From Faecalibacterium sp. I4-3-84 (GTDB lineage Bacteria > Bacillota > Clostridia > Oscillospirales > Ruminococcaceae), in contig NZ_CP094466.1 of the NCBI RefSeq assembly GCF_023347255.1, positions 2,852,001 to 2,916,000 on the forward strand: a DNA stretch of 64,000 nucleotides, given 5' to 3'. The notes under the pieces are model-generated. The model did no database searches, was not told where the DNA came from, and saw nothing but the letters and a program-made list of their open reading frames with translations. Below, one piece after another: positions 16,422 through 25,511 of the stretch (position 1 is its first letter; the number at the start of each line of letters is the position of its first letter). Position numbers and translations under genes: made by a program.

Positions 16422-17714
16422 TCACATGGAATGCCGGGGCTTTGTGATTGATAGATTATTTGTTTCGACAGGAGGTGCTTCCGATGCAGACGTTTCTACC
16501 GGAACATCGTCCTCCGGGTCACCGAAGTTGTCGTGGTAAGTCTGCAGCAGGTCGATCTCCTTGTTGCGCTTCAGGCCGTAGATGACCAGTTTTTTGATCA
16601 CATCATAGATGACTGCAAACAGCGGCACACCTACGATCATGCCCACAAAGCCCCACAGACCGCCGAACAGCAGGATGGCGAACAGTACCCAGAAACTGGA
16701 AAGACCGGTGGTGTTGCCCAGGATCTTGGGACCGATCACGTTTCCGTCCAGCTGCTGCAGCACCAGAACGAACAGGACGAACCACAGCGCCTTGATAGGG
16801 TTCTGAATGAGGATCAGCAGGGTGGCGGGCACGGCACCGATGAACGGGCCGAAGAAGGGGATCACATTGGTCACGCCGATGATCACGGAAACCAGAAGGG
16901 CGCTGGGGAACTTGAAGATCAGGCAGCCGATATAGCACAGCACGCCGATGATGGCGGAATCCATGATCTTGCCGTTGATGAAGCCGCCGAACATCTTATC
17001 GGCGTACTTCACTTCTTCCTTGATCAGCTCTGCCCAGCGGGGCTTGAAGATGCTGTAGAGCACCAGCTTGGCCTGCTGCACAAAGCGCTTGCGGCTGGCC
17101 AGCATATACACGGCCACGATGATGCCGATGATCAGGTTCTTGGCCATGGTCACTACGTTCAGCACACCCACTGCGGCACCGCTGACGATGTTCTGCATGG
17201 AGGGCAGGAGCCGGGTCTTGATCAGATCATCGATATTGGTGCTGATGGTGGCATAAGCAGAGTTGAGCATGTCCATGATCTGCTGGTTGTTCTCAATGAA
17301 CTCCACATGATTCGCCCACTGCACGAACTTTGCGAGGTTGCGCTGCGCAGTGTAGTACAGGGTGGTCACGCTGGTAATGAGCTGCGGAATGATCATCATG
17401 CACAAAGCGTAGATGAGGAGCAGGCCGAACAGGATGGTCAGCGCAACGGACAGCACATTGACCAGACCATGCATCTTTTCCGGGATGAACCGGCGCAGAA
17501 AGCTCTCGATGGTGTTGCACACGGGCTTGAGCAGGTAGGCGATGACGGCACCGTAGATGAACGGCATCAGAATGCCGGTCAGCGTGGAGATGGCATCGCC
17601 AAAACCATCGAAGCGGTAGATCAGGAAAAAGAAGATGATGCTCAGGGAGATTGCTCCAAATCCTGCCAACATCCCGTAGAGATAGGGCTTGATGTGCGGC
17701 TTTTTGTCCATCAT
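16422..17714 (-). CDS. AI-2E family transporter (PerM-like membrane protein)
   Basis: A 430-residue polytopic membrane protein of the AI-2E exporter/PerM family: paired N-terminal helices, a central soluble helical segment of about 100 residues, then VIIGVTNVIPFFGPFIGA, the best family signature, and four to five further helices. Members export AI-2, ions or other small molecules; the substrate here is not known. I start at ATG 17714 (MMDKKPHIK) because GGAG is correctly placed before it on the minus strand. It lies 48 bases downstream of the CoA-transferase gene and may be partly cotranscribed with it. Confidence 0.88.
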   Translation of the reverse strand: MMDKKPHIKPYLYGMLAGFGAISLSIIFFFLIYRFDGFGDAISTLTGILMPFIYGAVIAYLLKPVCNTIESFLRRFIPEKMHGLVNVLSVALTILFGLLLIYALCMMIIPQLITSVTTLYYTAQRNLAKFVQWANHVEFIENNQQIMDMLNSAYATISTNIDDLIKTRLLPSMQNIVSGAAVGVLNVVTMAKNLIIGIIVAVYMLASRKRFVQQAKLVLYSIFKPRWAELIKEEVKYADKMFGGFINGKIMDSAIIGVLCYIGCLIFKFPSALLVSVIIGVTNVIPFFGPFIGAVPATLLILIQNPIKALWFVLFVLVLQQLDGNVIGPKILGNTTGLSSFWVLFAILLFGGLWGFVGMIVGVPLFAVIYDVIKKLVIYGLKRNKEIDLLQTYHDNFGDPEDDVPVETSASEAPPVETNNLSITKPRHSM

Positions 17715-17762
17715 GATAGACTCCATTTCAGCCGCGGACAGCAGGAATCTCCGCGGCACTTA

Positions 17763-19109
17763 TCAGATTTTGTTGCTCCTGCGCCAGATGTGCATTTTTT
17801 CGGCTTCCTTGATCAGGTCTTCACGGAAGTCGGGATGTGCTACGCTGATCAGAGCTTCGGCCTTTTCCCAGGTGGTCAGGCCCTTCAGGTTCACGCAGCC
17901 GTACTCGGTGCACAGGTAGTGGATGTTGGCACGAGTATCGGTGATGATGCTGCCGTTTTCCAGAGTGGGACGGATGCGGCTCTCCAGCTGGCCGGTCTTC
18001 TTATTAAAGAAGGTAGAGGACAGGCAGATAAAGCTCTTGCCGCCCTTGGAAAGGTATGCGCCCAGAACGAAGTCCAGCTGACCGCCAGCACCGGAGATGT
18101 GCTTGAGGCCTGCAGTCTCGGCGTTCACCTGACCGAACAGGTCGATGTCCACAGCGTTGTTGATGGAAATAAAGTTATCCAGTGCGGAGATGCTGCGGAT
18201 ATCGTTGGTGTAGTCCACGGGTGCAGACATGCACTCCGGGTTATCGTTCAGGTAATCGTACATTTTCTGGGTGCCGGCACCGAAGGCGTAGACCTGACGG
18301 CCCTTGTCCAGCTGCTTGCATGCACCGGTGATCTTGCCGGCCTTGGCGATATCCACAAAGGCATCCACATACATTTCGGTGTGCACGCCCAGATCCTTCA
18401 AATCGCTCTGTGCGATCAGGCTGCCGATGGCATTGGGCATACCGCCGATGCCCAGCTGCAGGCAGGCACCATTGGGGATCTGCGGAACGATCAGGTTGGC
18501 AACCTTCAGATCCACTTCGGTAGCAGCACCGGGAGCGGCCATCTGGCCGATGGGCGGGTTCTCGCCTTCCACGATGCCGGTGACCTGAGAAATGTGGATG
18601 CAGTTCTCCATGCCGCCAAGGCAGCGGGGCATGTTCTTGTTGACCTCAACGATGATCTTCTTGGCTTTTTCGCACACAGCACCCAGATGAGATGCACTGG
18701 GGCCGAAGTTGAAGTAGCCATGCTCGTCCATGGGGGTCACCTGGAACACCGCCACATCCAGCGGATCCGGGCTTTCGCGGTAGTAGCGGGGCAGCTCGGA
18801 ATAACGGATGGGGGAGTAGAAGGAAAAGCCCTGTGCAATGGCCTTGCGCTCAATGCCGCCCATATGCCAGCTGTTCCATGTCATGTGTGCAGCGGGATCG
18901 TCGATCTGGAAGATCGCGGGCACCCACATCAGGATGCCGCCGCGGAAGTTGACACCTTCCAGCTCAGGCAGACGCTTTGCGATCTCGGCATCCACCGCCA
19001 CAGGGGTGTTCACAGCCCAGCCGTAATCCACCCAGTCACCGCTTTTGACCAGTGCGGCAGCCTGAGCGGCGGTCATTTTCTTCTGAGCATACAGTTCCGT
19101 AAAATCCAT
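17763..19109 (-). CDS. but: Butyryl-CoA:acetate CoA-transferase
   Basis: This enzyme moves CoA from butyryl-CoA to acetate, releasing butyrate, the last step of butyrate formation in acetate-consuming gut Clostridia. The protein is 448 residues, the expected length, and starts [20 protein letters not shown]. It contains the [13 protein letters not shown] and [17 protein letters not shown] segments of family I CoA-transferases (4-hydroxybutyrate/butyryl group). AGGAGAGG precedes ATG 19109. It lies divergently from coaD and the thl-etfA cluster that makes its substrate. Distinction from a 4-hydroxybutyrate CoA-transferase rests on this context. Confidence 0.92.
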   Translation of the reverse strand: MDFTELYAQKKMTAAQAAALVKSGDWVDYGWAVNTPVAVDAEIAKRLPELEGVNFRGGILMWVPAIFQIDDPAAHMTWNSWHMGGIERKAIAQGFSFYSPIRYSELPRYYRESPDPLDVAVFQVTPMDEHGYFNFGPSASHLGAVCEKAKKIIVEVNKNMPRCLGGMENCIHISQVTGIVEGENPPIGQMAAPGAATEVDLKVANLIVPQIPNGACLQLGIGGMPNAIGSLIAQSDLKDLGVHTEMYVDAFVDIAKAGKITGACKQLDKGRQVYAFGAGTQKMYDYLNDNPECMSAPVDYTNDIRSISALDNFISINNAVDIDLFGQVNAETAGLKHISGAGGQLDFVLGAYLSKGGKSFICLSSTFFNKKTGQLESRIRPTLENGSIITDTRANIHYLCTEYGCVNLKGLTTWEKAEALISVAHPDFREDLIKEAEKMHIWRRSNKI

Positions 19110-19544
19110 TATAAACCATCCTCTCCTATAATAAAATAAAGGAATTGTAAATTTATCATTTACTCTTCCTGCGCGAACAAATCTTTGCAGGATGTTTACC
19201 ACCTGTTGACAATTTGAACACAGCTCTGACACAGGCGGACGATATCCTGATAACCAGCAGAAGGCAGCTGCCGGACAGGGCAGCAGATCTGCGCAACTTA
19301 GTTATAACATTAACAATGTGCGGAATCAATAGTTTATCGAGAAAATTTTGGCCGACTGGCAATATGGACAAAATTCGCAGAGTTTTTGAACGATTGTTTG
19401 GTGCTGAAAAACCAAAAATCTTTGCAAAAGGACTTGATAAAATTTTGACGATGTGGTTTACTTATAGCGTAGCAAGTTGCCGCGATGTGGCACAACGTTG
19501 ATTGTTTAAAATTTAACGATAAAACGTACAGCTTGCACAAAATC
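19110..19544. other. Divergent intergenic region between but and coaD
   Basis: An AT-rich stretch with no supported gene. It must carry the minus-strand promoter of the CoA-transferase. On the minus strand, TTGTTC with a 17-base spacer and GATAAA, close to the gene, is a weak candidate; I cannot choose with confidence. The plus-strand promoter for coaD starts at 19545. Confidence 0.5.
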
Positions 19545-19573
19545 TTGCACCCAAGACTGGAAAGTGCTATCAT
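19545..19573 (+). promoter_or_regulatory. Sigma-A promoter of coaD
   Basis: TTGCAC (19545-19550), 17 bases, TATCAT (19568-19573), 50 bases before the coaD start. Confidence 0.65.
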
Positions 19574-19622
19574 GGCAGAACCAAAACGCGCTTTTCACAG
19601 CGCCCAAGGAGGACACCAAACG

Positions 19623-20129
19623 ATGGCAACAGCAGTTTATCCCGGTTCGTTCGATCCGGTCACAAAAGGGCATCTCGATATCATCAAGCGTGCGGCAAAG
19701 ATCAACGATCATTTGATCGTGGCAGTGCTCAACAACAGCGCAAAGAATCCGCTGTTCACCGTGGAGGAACGCGTGGAGCTTCTGAAGGAATGCTGCAAGG
19801 GCATCCAGAATGTTTCGGTGGAGAGCTTCGACGGCCTGACCGTGGAGTTCGCCAAGAAACGGCACGCTTCGGTGATGGTACGGGGCCTGCGGGCGGTGAC
19901 GGATTTTGAAAACGAGATCCAGCTTGCGCAGACCAATCACGCACTGATGCCCGGCATCGAGACCATGTTTCTGGCAACGAGCATCAAGTGGAGCTACCTT
20001 TCATCCACCATTGTAAAAGAGGCAGCTTACTACGGCAGCGACATCAGCAAGTTCGTCACACCCAGTGTGGAAAAAGCGGTCAACGAAAAGTATGCGCTGA
20101 TCCGGCAGAAAAAAGACCCCGAGACCTAA
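19623..20129 (+). CDS. coaD: Phosphopantetheine adenylyltransferase
   Basis: CoaD adenylates 4'-phosphopantetheine to dephospho-CoA, the penultimate step of CoA synthesis. The 168 residues begin [20 protein letters not shown], with the nucleotidyltransferase T-x-G-H motif at residues 14-17, and carry [17 protein letters not shown] and the ATP-binding SSTIVKE. The frame extends upstream, but ATG 19623 gives the family N-terminus and has AAGGAGG ten bases before it. A CoA-supply gene directly before a CoA-thioester pathway is a suggestive pairing, though coaD is often found elsewhere. Confidence 0.96.
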   Translation: MATAVYPGSFDPVTKGHLDIIKRAAKINDHLIVAVLNNSAKNPLFTVEERVELLKECCKGIQNVSVESFDGLTVEFAKKRHASVMVRGLRAVTDFENEIQLAQTNHALMPGIETMFLATSIKWSYLSSTIVKEAAYYGSDISKFVTPSVEKAVNEKYALIRQKKDPET

Positions 20130-20208
20130 TTTGTAAAAGCGCCTACGGGCGTTTTGATAAAAATGGCTTACGAAAAGTAACACATACACAATTCAGGAGG
20201 CTATTCAC

Positions 20209-21426
20209 ATGAAAAAGATCGTTATCGCATCTGCATGCCGTACCGCTATTGGCAAGTTCGGCGGCACTCTGGCAAACGTTCCCGCAGCTGAGCTGGGCTC
20301 CATCGTCATCAAGGAAGCTCTGAACCGTGCAAACGTCGCTCCCGAGCAGGTCGACCATGTCTACATGGGCTGCGTCATTCAGGCCGGTCTGGGCCAGAAC
20401 GTTGCTCGTCAGGCTGCTCTGAAGGCTGGCCTGCCCATCGAGACCCCGGCTGTCACCGTCAACGTGGTGTGCGGTTCCGGTCTGAACTGCGTCAACATGG
20501 CTGCTCAGATGATCGAGGCTGGCGATGCTGACATCGTGGTCGCAGGCGGCATGGAGAATATGGACATGGCTCCCTTCGCACTGCAGAAGGCTCGTTACGG
20601 CTACCGCATGGGCGCACCCATGGGCAAGAGCGAGATCGTGGATACCATGGTCAACGATGCTCTGTGGGATGCCTGCGGCTTCAACAAGCACATGGGCATG
20701 ACCGCTGAGAACGTCTGCACCAACGAGACCTATCAGAAGAAATACGGTTACAGCCCCATCACCCGTGAGATGCTGGACGAGTTCTCATACAACAGCCAGC
20801 TGAAGGCTGACAAGGCTATCAAGGACGGCGCTTTCAAGGACGAGATCGTTCCCGTTGTGATCAAGGGCAAGAAGGGCGACACCGTGTTCGATACCGATGA
20901 AGGCCCCCGTCTGAGCGCTCCCGAAGTGCTGGCAAAGCTGAAGCCCGCTTTCACCAAGGACGGCATTGTGACCGCCGGCAACTCTTCCGCCATCAATGAC
21001 GGCGCTGCTGCTCTGGTCATCATGAGCGAGGAGAAGGCCAAGGAGCTGGGCGTGAAGCCTCTGGCTACCTGGGTCGCCGGTGCTCTGGCAGGCGTTGAGC
21101 CCGAAGTCATGGGCCTGGGCCCCATCGCCGCTACCAAGAAGGTCATGGCTAAGACCGGCATGAGCGTTGCTGACATGGATCTGGTCGAGGCAAACGAGGC
21201 CTTCGCAGCACAGTCCATCGCTGTCGGCGAGGCTCTGGGCTTCGATAAGGATAAGCTGAATGTCAACGGCGGCGCAATCGCTCTGGGCCACCCGGTCGGC
21301 GCTTCCGGCGCTCGTATCCTGGTCACCCTGCTGTATGCTATGAAGCACCGTGGTGCTCACAAGGGTCTGGCTACCCTGTGCATTGGCGGCGGCATGGGCT
21401 GCGCTACCATCGTTGAGATGGACTAA
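20209..21426 (+). CDS. thl: Acetyl-CoA acetyltransferase (thiolase)
   Basis: Thiolase condenses two acetyl-CoA to acetoacetyl-CoA, the first step of butyrate synthesis. The 405 residues contain the active-site Cys88 in [25 protein letters not shown], and the C-terminal [11 protein letters not shown] and CIGGGMGCA (second catalytic Cys). Length and motifs are normal. AGGAGG lies eight bases upstream. The codons are strongly biased to C/T-ending forms, as in the other genes of this cluster, which suggests very high expression. First gene of the thl-crt-hbd-bcd-etfB-etfA run. Confidence 0.96.
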   Translation: MKKIVIASACRTAIGKFGGTLANVPAAELGSIVIKEALNRANVAPEQVDHVYMGCVIQAGLGQNVARQAALKAGLPIETPAVTVNVVCGSGLNCVNMAAQMIEAGDADIVVAGGMENMDMAPFALQKARYGYRMGAPMGKSEIVDTMVNDALWDACGFNKHMGMTAENVCTNETYQKKYGYSPITREMLDEFSYNSQLKADKAIKDGAFKDEIVPVVIKGKKGDTVFDTDEGPRLSAPEVLAKLKPAFTKDGIVTAGNSSAINDGAAALVIMSEEKAKELGVKPLATWVAGALAGVEPEVMGLGPIAATKKVMAKTGMSVADMDLVEANEAFAAQSIAVGEALGFDKDKLNVNGGAIALGHPVGASGARILVTLLYAMKHRGAHKGLATLCIGGGMGCATIVEMD

Positions 21427-21460
21427 GTTCCACCTCTTGGAATCCTGACTGAATGACAGA

Positions 21461-21503
21461 CCCGGACGGGGAAGGGAACCGGAGAGCCTTTCCTCCGTCC
21501 GGG
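21461..21503 (+). promoter_or_regulatory. GC-rich hairpin between thl and crt
   Basis: CCCGGACGG (21461-21469) pairs with CCGTCCGGG (21495-21503), and the stem extends inward through GGAA/TTCC. A short T run follows after GGCTG. It could be an attenuator or an mRNA-stability element setting the thl/crt ratio. Confidence 0.5.
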
Positions 21504-21548
21504 GGCTGTTTGTGATAATTGATAAGATTTGAATAGGAGGTTTTCACA

Positions 21549-22334
21549 ATGGCATTTGTAAAAACCGAGGTGCAGGGCGCAGTTGAGATCATTACCATCG
21601 ACCGTCCCAAGGCACTGAATGCCCTGAACCCCGAAGTTCTGGCAGACCTGAAGGCAGCTTTTGAGGCTGTGGATCAGGAGACTGTCCGCTGCATCGTTCT
21701 GACCGGCGAAGGCGACAAGAGCTTCGTGGCAGGCGCAGATATCGGTTCCATGAGCACCATGACCAAGGCAGAGGGCGAGGCCTTCGGCAAGCTGGGCAAT
21801 GATGTGTTCCTGATGATCGAGAGCTTCCCCATCCCCGTTATTGCAGCCGTGAACGGCTTTGCACTGGGCGGCGGCAACGAGCTGGCTATGAGCTGCGACA
21901 TCCGCATCTGCTCTGACAACGCTGTGTTCGGCCAGCCGGAAGTGGGTCTGGGCATCACCCCGGGCTTCGGCGGCACCCAGCGTCTGGCACGTCTGGTCGG
22001 CATGGGTATGGCAAAGCAGCTGGTCTACTCTGCACTGAACATCAAGGCGGACGAGGCTCTGCGCATTGGTCTGGTGAACGCTGTGTATCCTCAGGCTGAA
22101 CTGATGGAGAACGTGCTGAAGCTGGCCGGCAAGATCGCAAAGAATGCACCCATCGCTGTGCGCAACTGCAAGAAGGCAATCAACGGCGGCATCAGCCTGC
22201 CCATCGAGAAGGCTGTTGAGGTCGAGGAAAAGCTGTTCGGCGACTGCTTCGAGACCCACGATCAGAAGGAAGGCATGGCCTGCTTCCTGAGCCGTGAGAA
22301 GCCGAAGCCCAAGGCAGTGTTCACCAACAACTAA
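21549..22334 (+). CDS. crt: 3-hydroxybutyryl-CoA dehydratase (crotonase)
   Basis: Crotonase dehydrates 3-hydroxybutyryl-CoA to crotonyl-CoA. The 261-residue enoyl-CoA hydratase fold shows the oxyanion-hole segments FVAGADIGSM and ALGGGNELAMSCDIRI, and the catalytic Glu regions (FGQPEVGLGITPGFGGTQRL). The N-terminal ALNALNPEVL is typical. AGGAGG precedes the ATG by nine bases. The family is broad, so the assignment to the butyrate pathway relies on the neighbours thl and hbd. Confidence 0.95.
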   Translation: MAFVKTEVQGAVEIITIDRPKALNALNPEVLADLKAAFEAVDQETVRCIVLTGEGDKSFVAGADIGSMSTMTKAEGEAFGKLGNDVFLMIESFPIPVIAAVNGFALGGGNELAMSCDIRICSDNAVFGQPEVGLGITPGFGGTQRLARLVGMGMAKQLVYSALNIKADEALRIGLVNAVYPQAELMENVLKLAGKIAKNAPIAVRNCKKAINGGISLPIEKAVEVEEKLFGDCFETHDQKEGMACFLSREKPKPKAVFTNN

Positions 22335-22345
22335 AATCGAAAAAG

Positions 22346-22479
22346 ACTCCTTCCGTCATCGCTTGCACGATGCCACCTCCCTCTGAGAGGGAGGCCTTGG
22401 CAAAACCGAAAGCTTTATCTCTTCGCCAGAGGCTCCCTCCTTGAGGGAGCTGTCACGGCGAAGCCGTGGCTGAAGGAGT
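22346..22479. repeat. REP-like palindromic intergenic repeat
   Basis: A 134-bp unit with matching ends: ACTCCTTCCGTCATCG at the left and the inverse CCGTGGCTGAAGGAGT at the right. Internal pairs are CCTCCCTC/GAGGGAGG and a perfect CACGGCGAAGCCGTG palindrome near the right end. From general experience this kind of element is scattered through Faecalibacterium and related genomes; only one copy is in this window. It lies between crt and hbd inside the butyrate cluster and could form an extensive mRNA fold. Confidence 0.75.
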
Positions 22480-22531
22480 AACCATTTGATGCAAATCAAC
22501 TACATTATTGATTGATAAGGAGAGGTTTCCT

Positions 22532-23404
22532 ATGAAGATCGGTGTTATCGGCGCTGGCACCATGGGCCAGGGCATCGCAAAGGCATTTGCACAGGTTGAG
22601 GGCAACACCGTTGCTCTGTGCGACATCAAGCAGGAGTGGGCCGAGAATGGTCTGGCAAAGATCAAGAAGGGCTACGAGAAGCTGGTTGCCAAGGGAAAGA
22701 TGACGCAGGAAAAGGCAGACGCCATCGTTGCTGCCATCACCCCGGGCCTGAAGGAAGACCTGTGCGCTGACTGCGATCTGGTCGTTGAGGCTGCTTTTGA
22801 GGATATGAAGGTCAAGCAGACCACCTTCGGCGAACTGGATAAGATCTGCAAGCCCGAGTGCATCTTCGCTTCCAACACTTCTTCTCTGTCCATCACCGAG
22901 ATCGGCAAGGGCGTTGGCCGTCCGCTGGTCGGCATGCACTTCTTCAACCCCGCAGACCGCATGAAGCTGATCGAGGTCATCGCAGGCTGCAACACTCCCG
23001 CTGAGACCGTTGAGAAGATCAAGGAGATCTCTGTTGCCATCGGCAAGCAGCCGGTTCAGGTCAATGAGGCTGCAGGCTTCGTCGTCAACCGCATCCTGAT
23101 CCCCATGATCAACGAAGCTGCTTTCATCAAGATGGAAGGCGTTTCCGATATCGCTGGCATCGACACCGCTATGAAGCTGGGTGCCAACCACCCCATGGGT
23201 CCCCTGGAGCTGGGCGACTTCATCGGCCTGGATATCTGCCTGGCCATCATGGATGTGCTGTACAAGGAGACCGGCGACAGCAAGTACCGTGCCTGCCCGC
23301 TGATCCGTAAGATGGTCCGCGGCGGCAACCTGGGCTGCAAGAGCGGCAAGGGCTTCTACGTTTACAACGCAGACCGCACCAAGACCCCTGTTGACCAGCT
23401 GTAA
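22532..23404 (+). CDS. hbd: 3-hydroxybutyryl-CoA dehydrogenase
   Basis: Hbd reduces acetoacetyl-CoA to 3-hydroxybutyryl-CoA with NAD(P)H. The 290 residues start MKIGVIGAGTMGQGIA, the dinucleotide-binding motif, and contain SNTSSLSITEI, the catalytic-His segment GMHFFNPADRMKLIEVI, and the C-terminal dimerisation domain with NHPMGPLELGDFIGLD. ATG 22532 is preceded by AAGGAGAGG; an in-frame earlier start exists but would add residues absent from the family. Together with crt it links thiolase to butyryl-CoA dehydrogenase. Confidence 0.96.
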   Translation: MKIGVIGAGTMGQGIAKAFAQVEGNTVALCDIKQEWAENGLAKIKKGYEKLVAKGKMTQEKADAIVAAITPGLKEDLCADCDLVVEAAFEDMKVKQTTFGELDKICKPECIFASNTSSLSITEIGKGVGRPLVGMHFFNPADRMKLIEVIAGCNTPAETVEKIKEISVAIGKQPVQVNEAAGFVVNRILIPMINEAAFIKMEGVSDIAGIDTAMKLGANHPMGPLELGDFIGLDICLAIMDVLYKETGDSKYRACPLIRKMVRGGNLGCKSGKGFYVYNADRTKTPVDQL

Positions 23405-23420
23405 ATTCTGATAAACGTTT

Positions 23421-23448
23421 CTCCCGACCGTGGAAAAGCGGCCGGGAG
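23421..23448 (+). promoter_or_regulatory. Hairpin between hbd and bcd
   Basis: CTCCCGACCG (23421-23430) pairs with CGGCCGGGAG (23439-23448) with one mismatch; the next bases are only weakly T-rich (AATTTGTTTG). Partial terminator or stability hairpin. Confidence 0.5.
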
Positions 23449-23508
23449 GAATTTGTTTGCACCGGGCAATTCCGGTAAATGAAAAAGACCCGTTAGGAGG
23501 ATATAGCG

Positions 23509-24678
23509 ATGGATTTTACTCTGTCCAAGCAGCAGCAGATGGTACAGAAAATGTACCGCGAGTTTGCTGAGAACGAAGTCAAGCCCCTGGCAAAGAAGGT
23601 TGATGCGGAAGAGTACTTCCCCAAAGAGACCGTCGAAAAGATGGGCAAGCTCGGCATGATGGGCATTTATTTCCCGACTGAGGTCGGCGGTGCAGGCGGC
23701 GATGTGCTGTCCTACGTCATGGCAGTGGAAGAGCTGAGCAAGGTCTGCGGCACCACCGGTGTCATCGTCTCTGCTCACACCAGCCTGTGTGCTGCTCCTA
23801 TTTATGAAAATGGTACTCCCGAGCAGAAGGCAAAGTATCTGCCCAAGCTGTGCAGCGGCGAGTGGCTGGGTGCTTTCGGCCTGACCGAGCCGGGTGCCGG
23901 TACCGATGCACAGGGCCAGCAGACCATTGCAAAGGAAGAGGATGACTGCTGGGTGCTGAACGGCTCCAAGATCTTCATCACCAATGCAGGCTTTGCTGAT
24001 GTGTTCATCGTCATTGCCGTCACCGACAATGTGCTGGACAAGAAGGGCCGTCCCACCAAGCTGTGCTCTGCTTTCATCGTGGAGCGTACCGATCCGGGCT
24101 TCTCCGTCGGTAAGGCTGAGGACAAGATGGGCATTCGCGGTTCTTCTACCTGTGAGCTGATCTTTGAGGACTGCCGCATTCCGAAGGATCGTATGCTGGG
24201 CGTGCGCGGCAAGGGCTTCCAGCTGGCTATGGCTACTCTGGACGGCGGCCGTATCGGTATCGCATCTCAGGCTCTGGGCATTGCCGAAGGCGCTCTGGAA
24301 GAGACTGTGGCTTACGTCAAGGAGCGCAAGCAGTTCGGCCGTGCCATCGCAGCTTTCCAGAACACTCAGTTCGAGCTGGCTGAGATGAAGGCCCGCGTTG
24401 AGGCTGCAAAGTATCTGGTTTACGCCGCTGCTCTGAAGAAGCAGGAGGCTATGGACGGCAAGAAGGTCCGCTACAGCGTCGAGGCTGCTCAGGCAAAGCT
24501 GATCGCAGCCCGCACCGCAAGCGATGTGACCCGCCGCTGCCTGCAGCTGTTCGGCGGTTACGGCTACACCCGTGACTATCCCATCGAGCGCATGATGCGT
24601 GATGCCAAGATCACTGAGATCTACGAGGGCACCAGCGAAGTGCAGATGATGGTCATTTCCGGCGCGCTGCTGAAGTAA
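23509..24678 (+). CDS. bcd: Butyryl-CoA dehydrogenase
   Basis: A 389-residue FAD acyl-CoA dehydrogenase that reduces crotonyl-CoA to butyryl-CoA. Visible features are GAFGLTEPGAGTDA (substrate/FAD site), GSKIFITNAG, the GIRGSSTCEL motif and the C-terminal FGGYGYTRDYPIERMMRDAKI with EIYEGTSEVQ, which contains the catalytic Glu region. Directly followed by etfB and etfA. This is the arrangement of the electron-bifurcating Bcd-EtfAB complex, which couples crotonyl-CoA reduction by NADH to ferredoxin reduction. Bifurcation itself is inferred from known complexes. Confidence 0.96.
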   Translation: MDFTLSKQQQMVQKMYREFAENEVKPLAKKVDAEEYFPKETVEKMGKLGMMGIYFPTEVGGAGGDVLSYVMAVEELSKVCGTTGVIVSAHTSLCAAPIYENGTPEQKAKYLPKLCSGEWLGAFGLTEPGAGTDAQGQQTIAKEEDDCWVLNGSKIFITNAGFADVFIVIAVTDNVLDKKGRPTKLCSAFIVERTDPGFSVGKAEDKMGIRGSSTCELIFEDCRIPKDRMLGVRGKGFQLAMATLDGGRIGIASQALGIAEGALEETVAYVKERKQFGRAIAAFQNTQFELAEMKARVEAAKYLVYAAALKKQEAMDGKKVRYSVEAAQAKLIAARTASDVTRRCLQLFGGYGYTRDYPIERMMRDAKITEIYEGTSEVQMMVISGALLK

Positions 24679-24695
24679 GGGAGGCAAGAGTTACA

Positions 24696-25490
24696 ATGAA
24701 AGCAATTGTTTGTGTAAAGCAGGTTCCTGATACCTCCGGCAAGGTCGCCGTTAAGGCTGACGGCACTCTGGATCGTGCTTCGATGGCTACCATCACCAAC
24801 CCCGATGACCTGAACGCTCTGGAGGCTGCTCTGAAGCTGAAGGACGAGACCGGCTGCGAGGTCGTTGTTGTTACTATGGGTCCCCCGCCGGCAGAAGGCA
24901 TGCTGCGTGAGCTGCTGGCCCGCGGCGCTGATAAGGCGGTTCTGGTCTCCGGCCGTGAGTTCGGCGGCTCCGATACCTTTGCAACCAGCCAGATCCTGGC
25001 TGCTGCTGTCAACAAGATCGGCGTTGGCCCCGAGGACGTTGTGTTCTGCGGCCGTCAGGCAATCGATGGCGATACCGCACAGGTCGGCCCGCAGATCGCT
25101 GAAAAGCTGCATCTGCCTCAGGTCACCTACGTGGCAGACATCCAGAAGGATGGCAACACCCTGACCGTGAAGCGTATGCTGGAAGACGGCTACATGATGG
25201 TCAAGGTGCAGACTCCCTGCCTGCTGACCTGCATCAAGGAGCTGAACCAGCCCCGTTACATGAGCGTGAACGGCATCTTCACCTGCTACGACAAGCCGAT
25301 GGAAGTGTTTGATTACAACGCACTGAAGGACGATCCGCTGATCGAGGTTGATACCATCGGTCTGAAGGGTTCTCCGACGAACGTCTTTAAGTCCTTCACT
25401 CCTCCGCAGAAGGGCGCAGGCACCATGCTGAAGGGCGACGATGTTGCTGCCCAGCTGGCTGGTATCCTGGCCAAGAAGCACCTGATCTGA
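24696..25490 (+). CDS. etfB: Electron transfer flavoprotein beta subunit
   Basis: A 264-residue EtfB. It begins MKAIVCVKQVPDTSGKVAV and has the adenine-nucleotide/FAD-binding signature region GRQAIDGDTAQVGPQIAEKL and VKVQTPCLLTC. In bifurcating Etf proteins this subunit binds the beta-FAD and NADH. It lies 17 bases after bcd and 21 bases before etfA, so the three are one translational group with matching codon bias. Confidence 0.96.
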   Translation: MKAIVCVKQVPDTSGKVAVKADGTLDRASMATITNPDDLNALEAALKLKDETGCEVVVVTMGPPPAEGMLRELLARGADKAVLVSGREFGGSDTFATSQILAAAVNKIGVGPEDVVFCGRQAIDGDTAQVGPQIAEKLHLPQVTYVADIQKDGNTLTVKRMLEDGYMMVKVQTPCLLTCIKELNQPRYMSVNGIFTCYDKPMEVFDYNALKDDPLIEVDTIGLKGSPTNVFKSFTPPQKGAGTMLKGDDVAAQLAGILAKKHLI

Positions 25491-25511
25491 TGAAAGGAGC
25501 ATAGGATTACA

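Noticed and set aside
16533-19139. An 868-codon plus-strand open frame opposite the transporter and CoA-transferase genes
   Set aside because: The translation is rich in His, Gln and Asp with no domains, whereas both minus-strand genes have clear families, signatures and ribosome sites.
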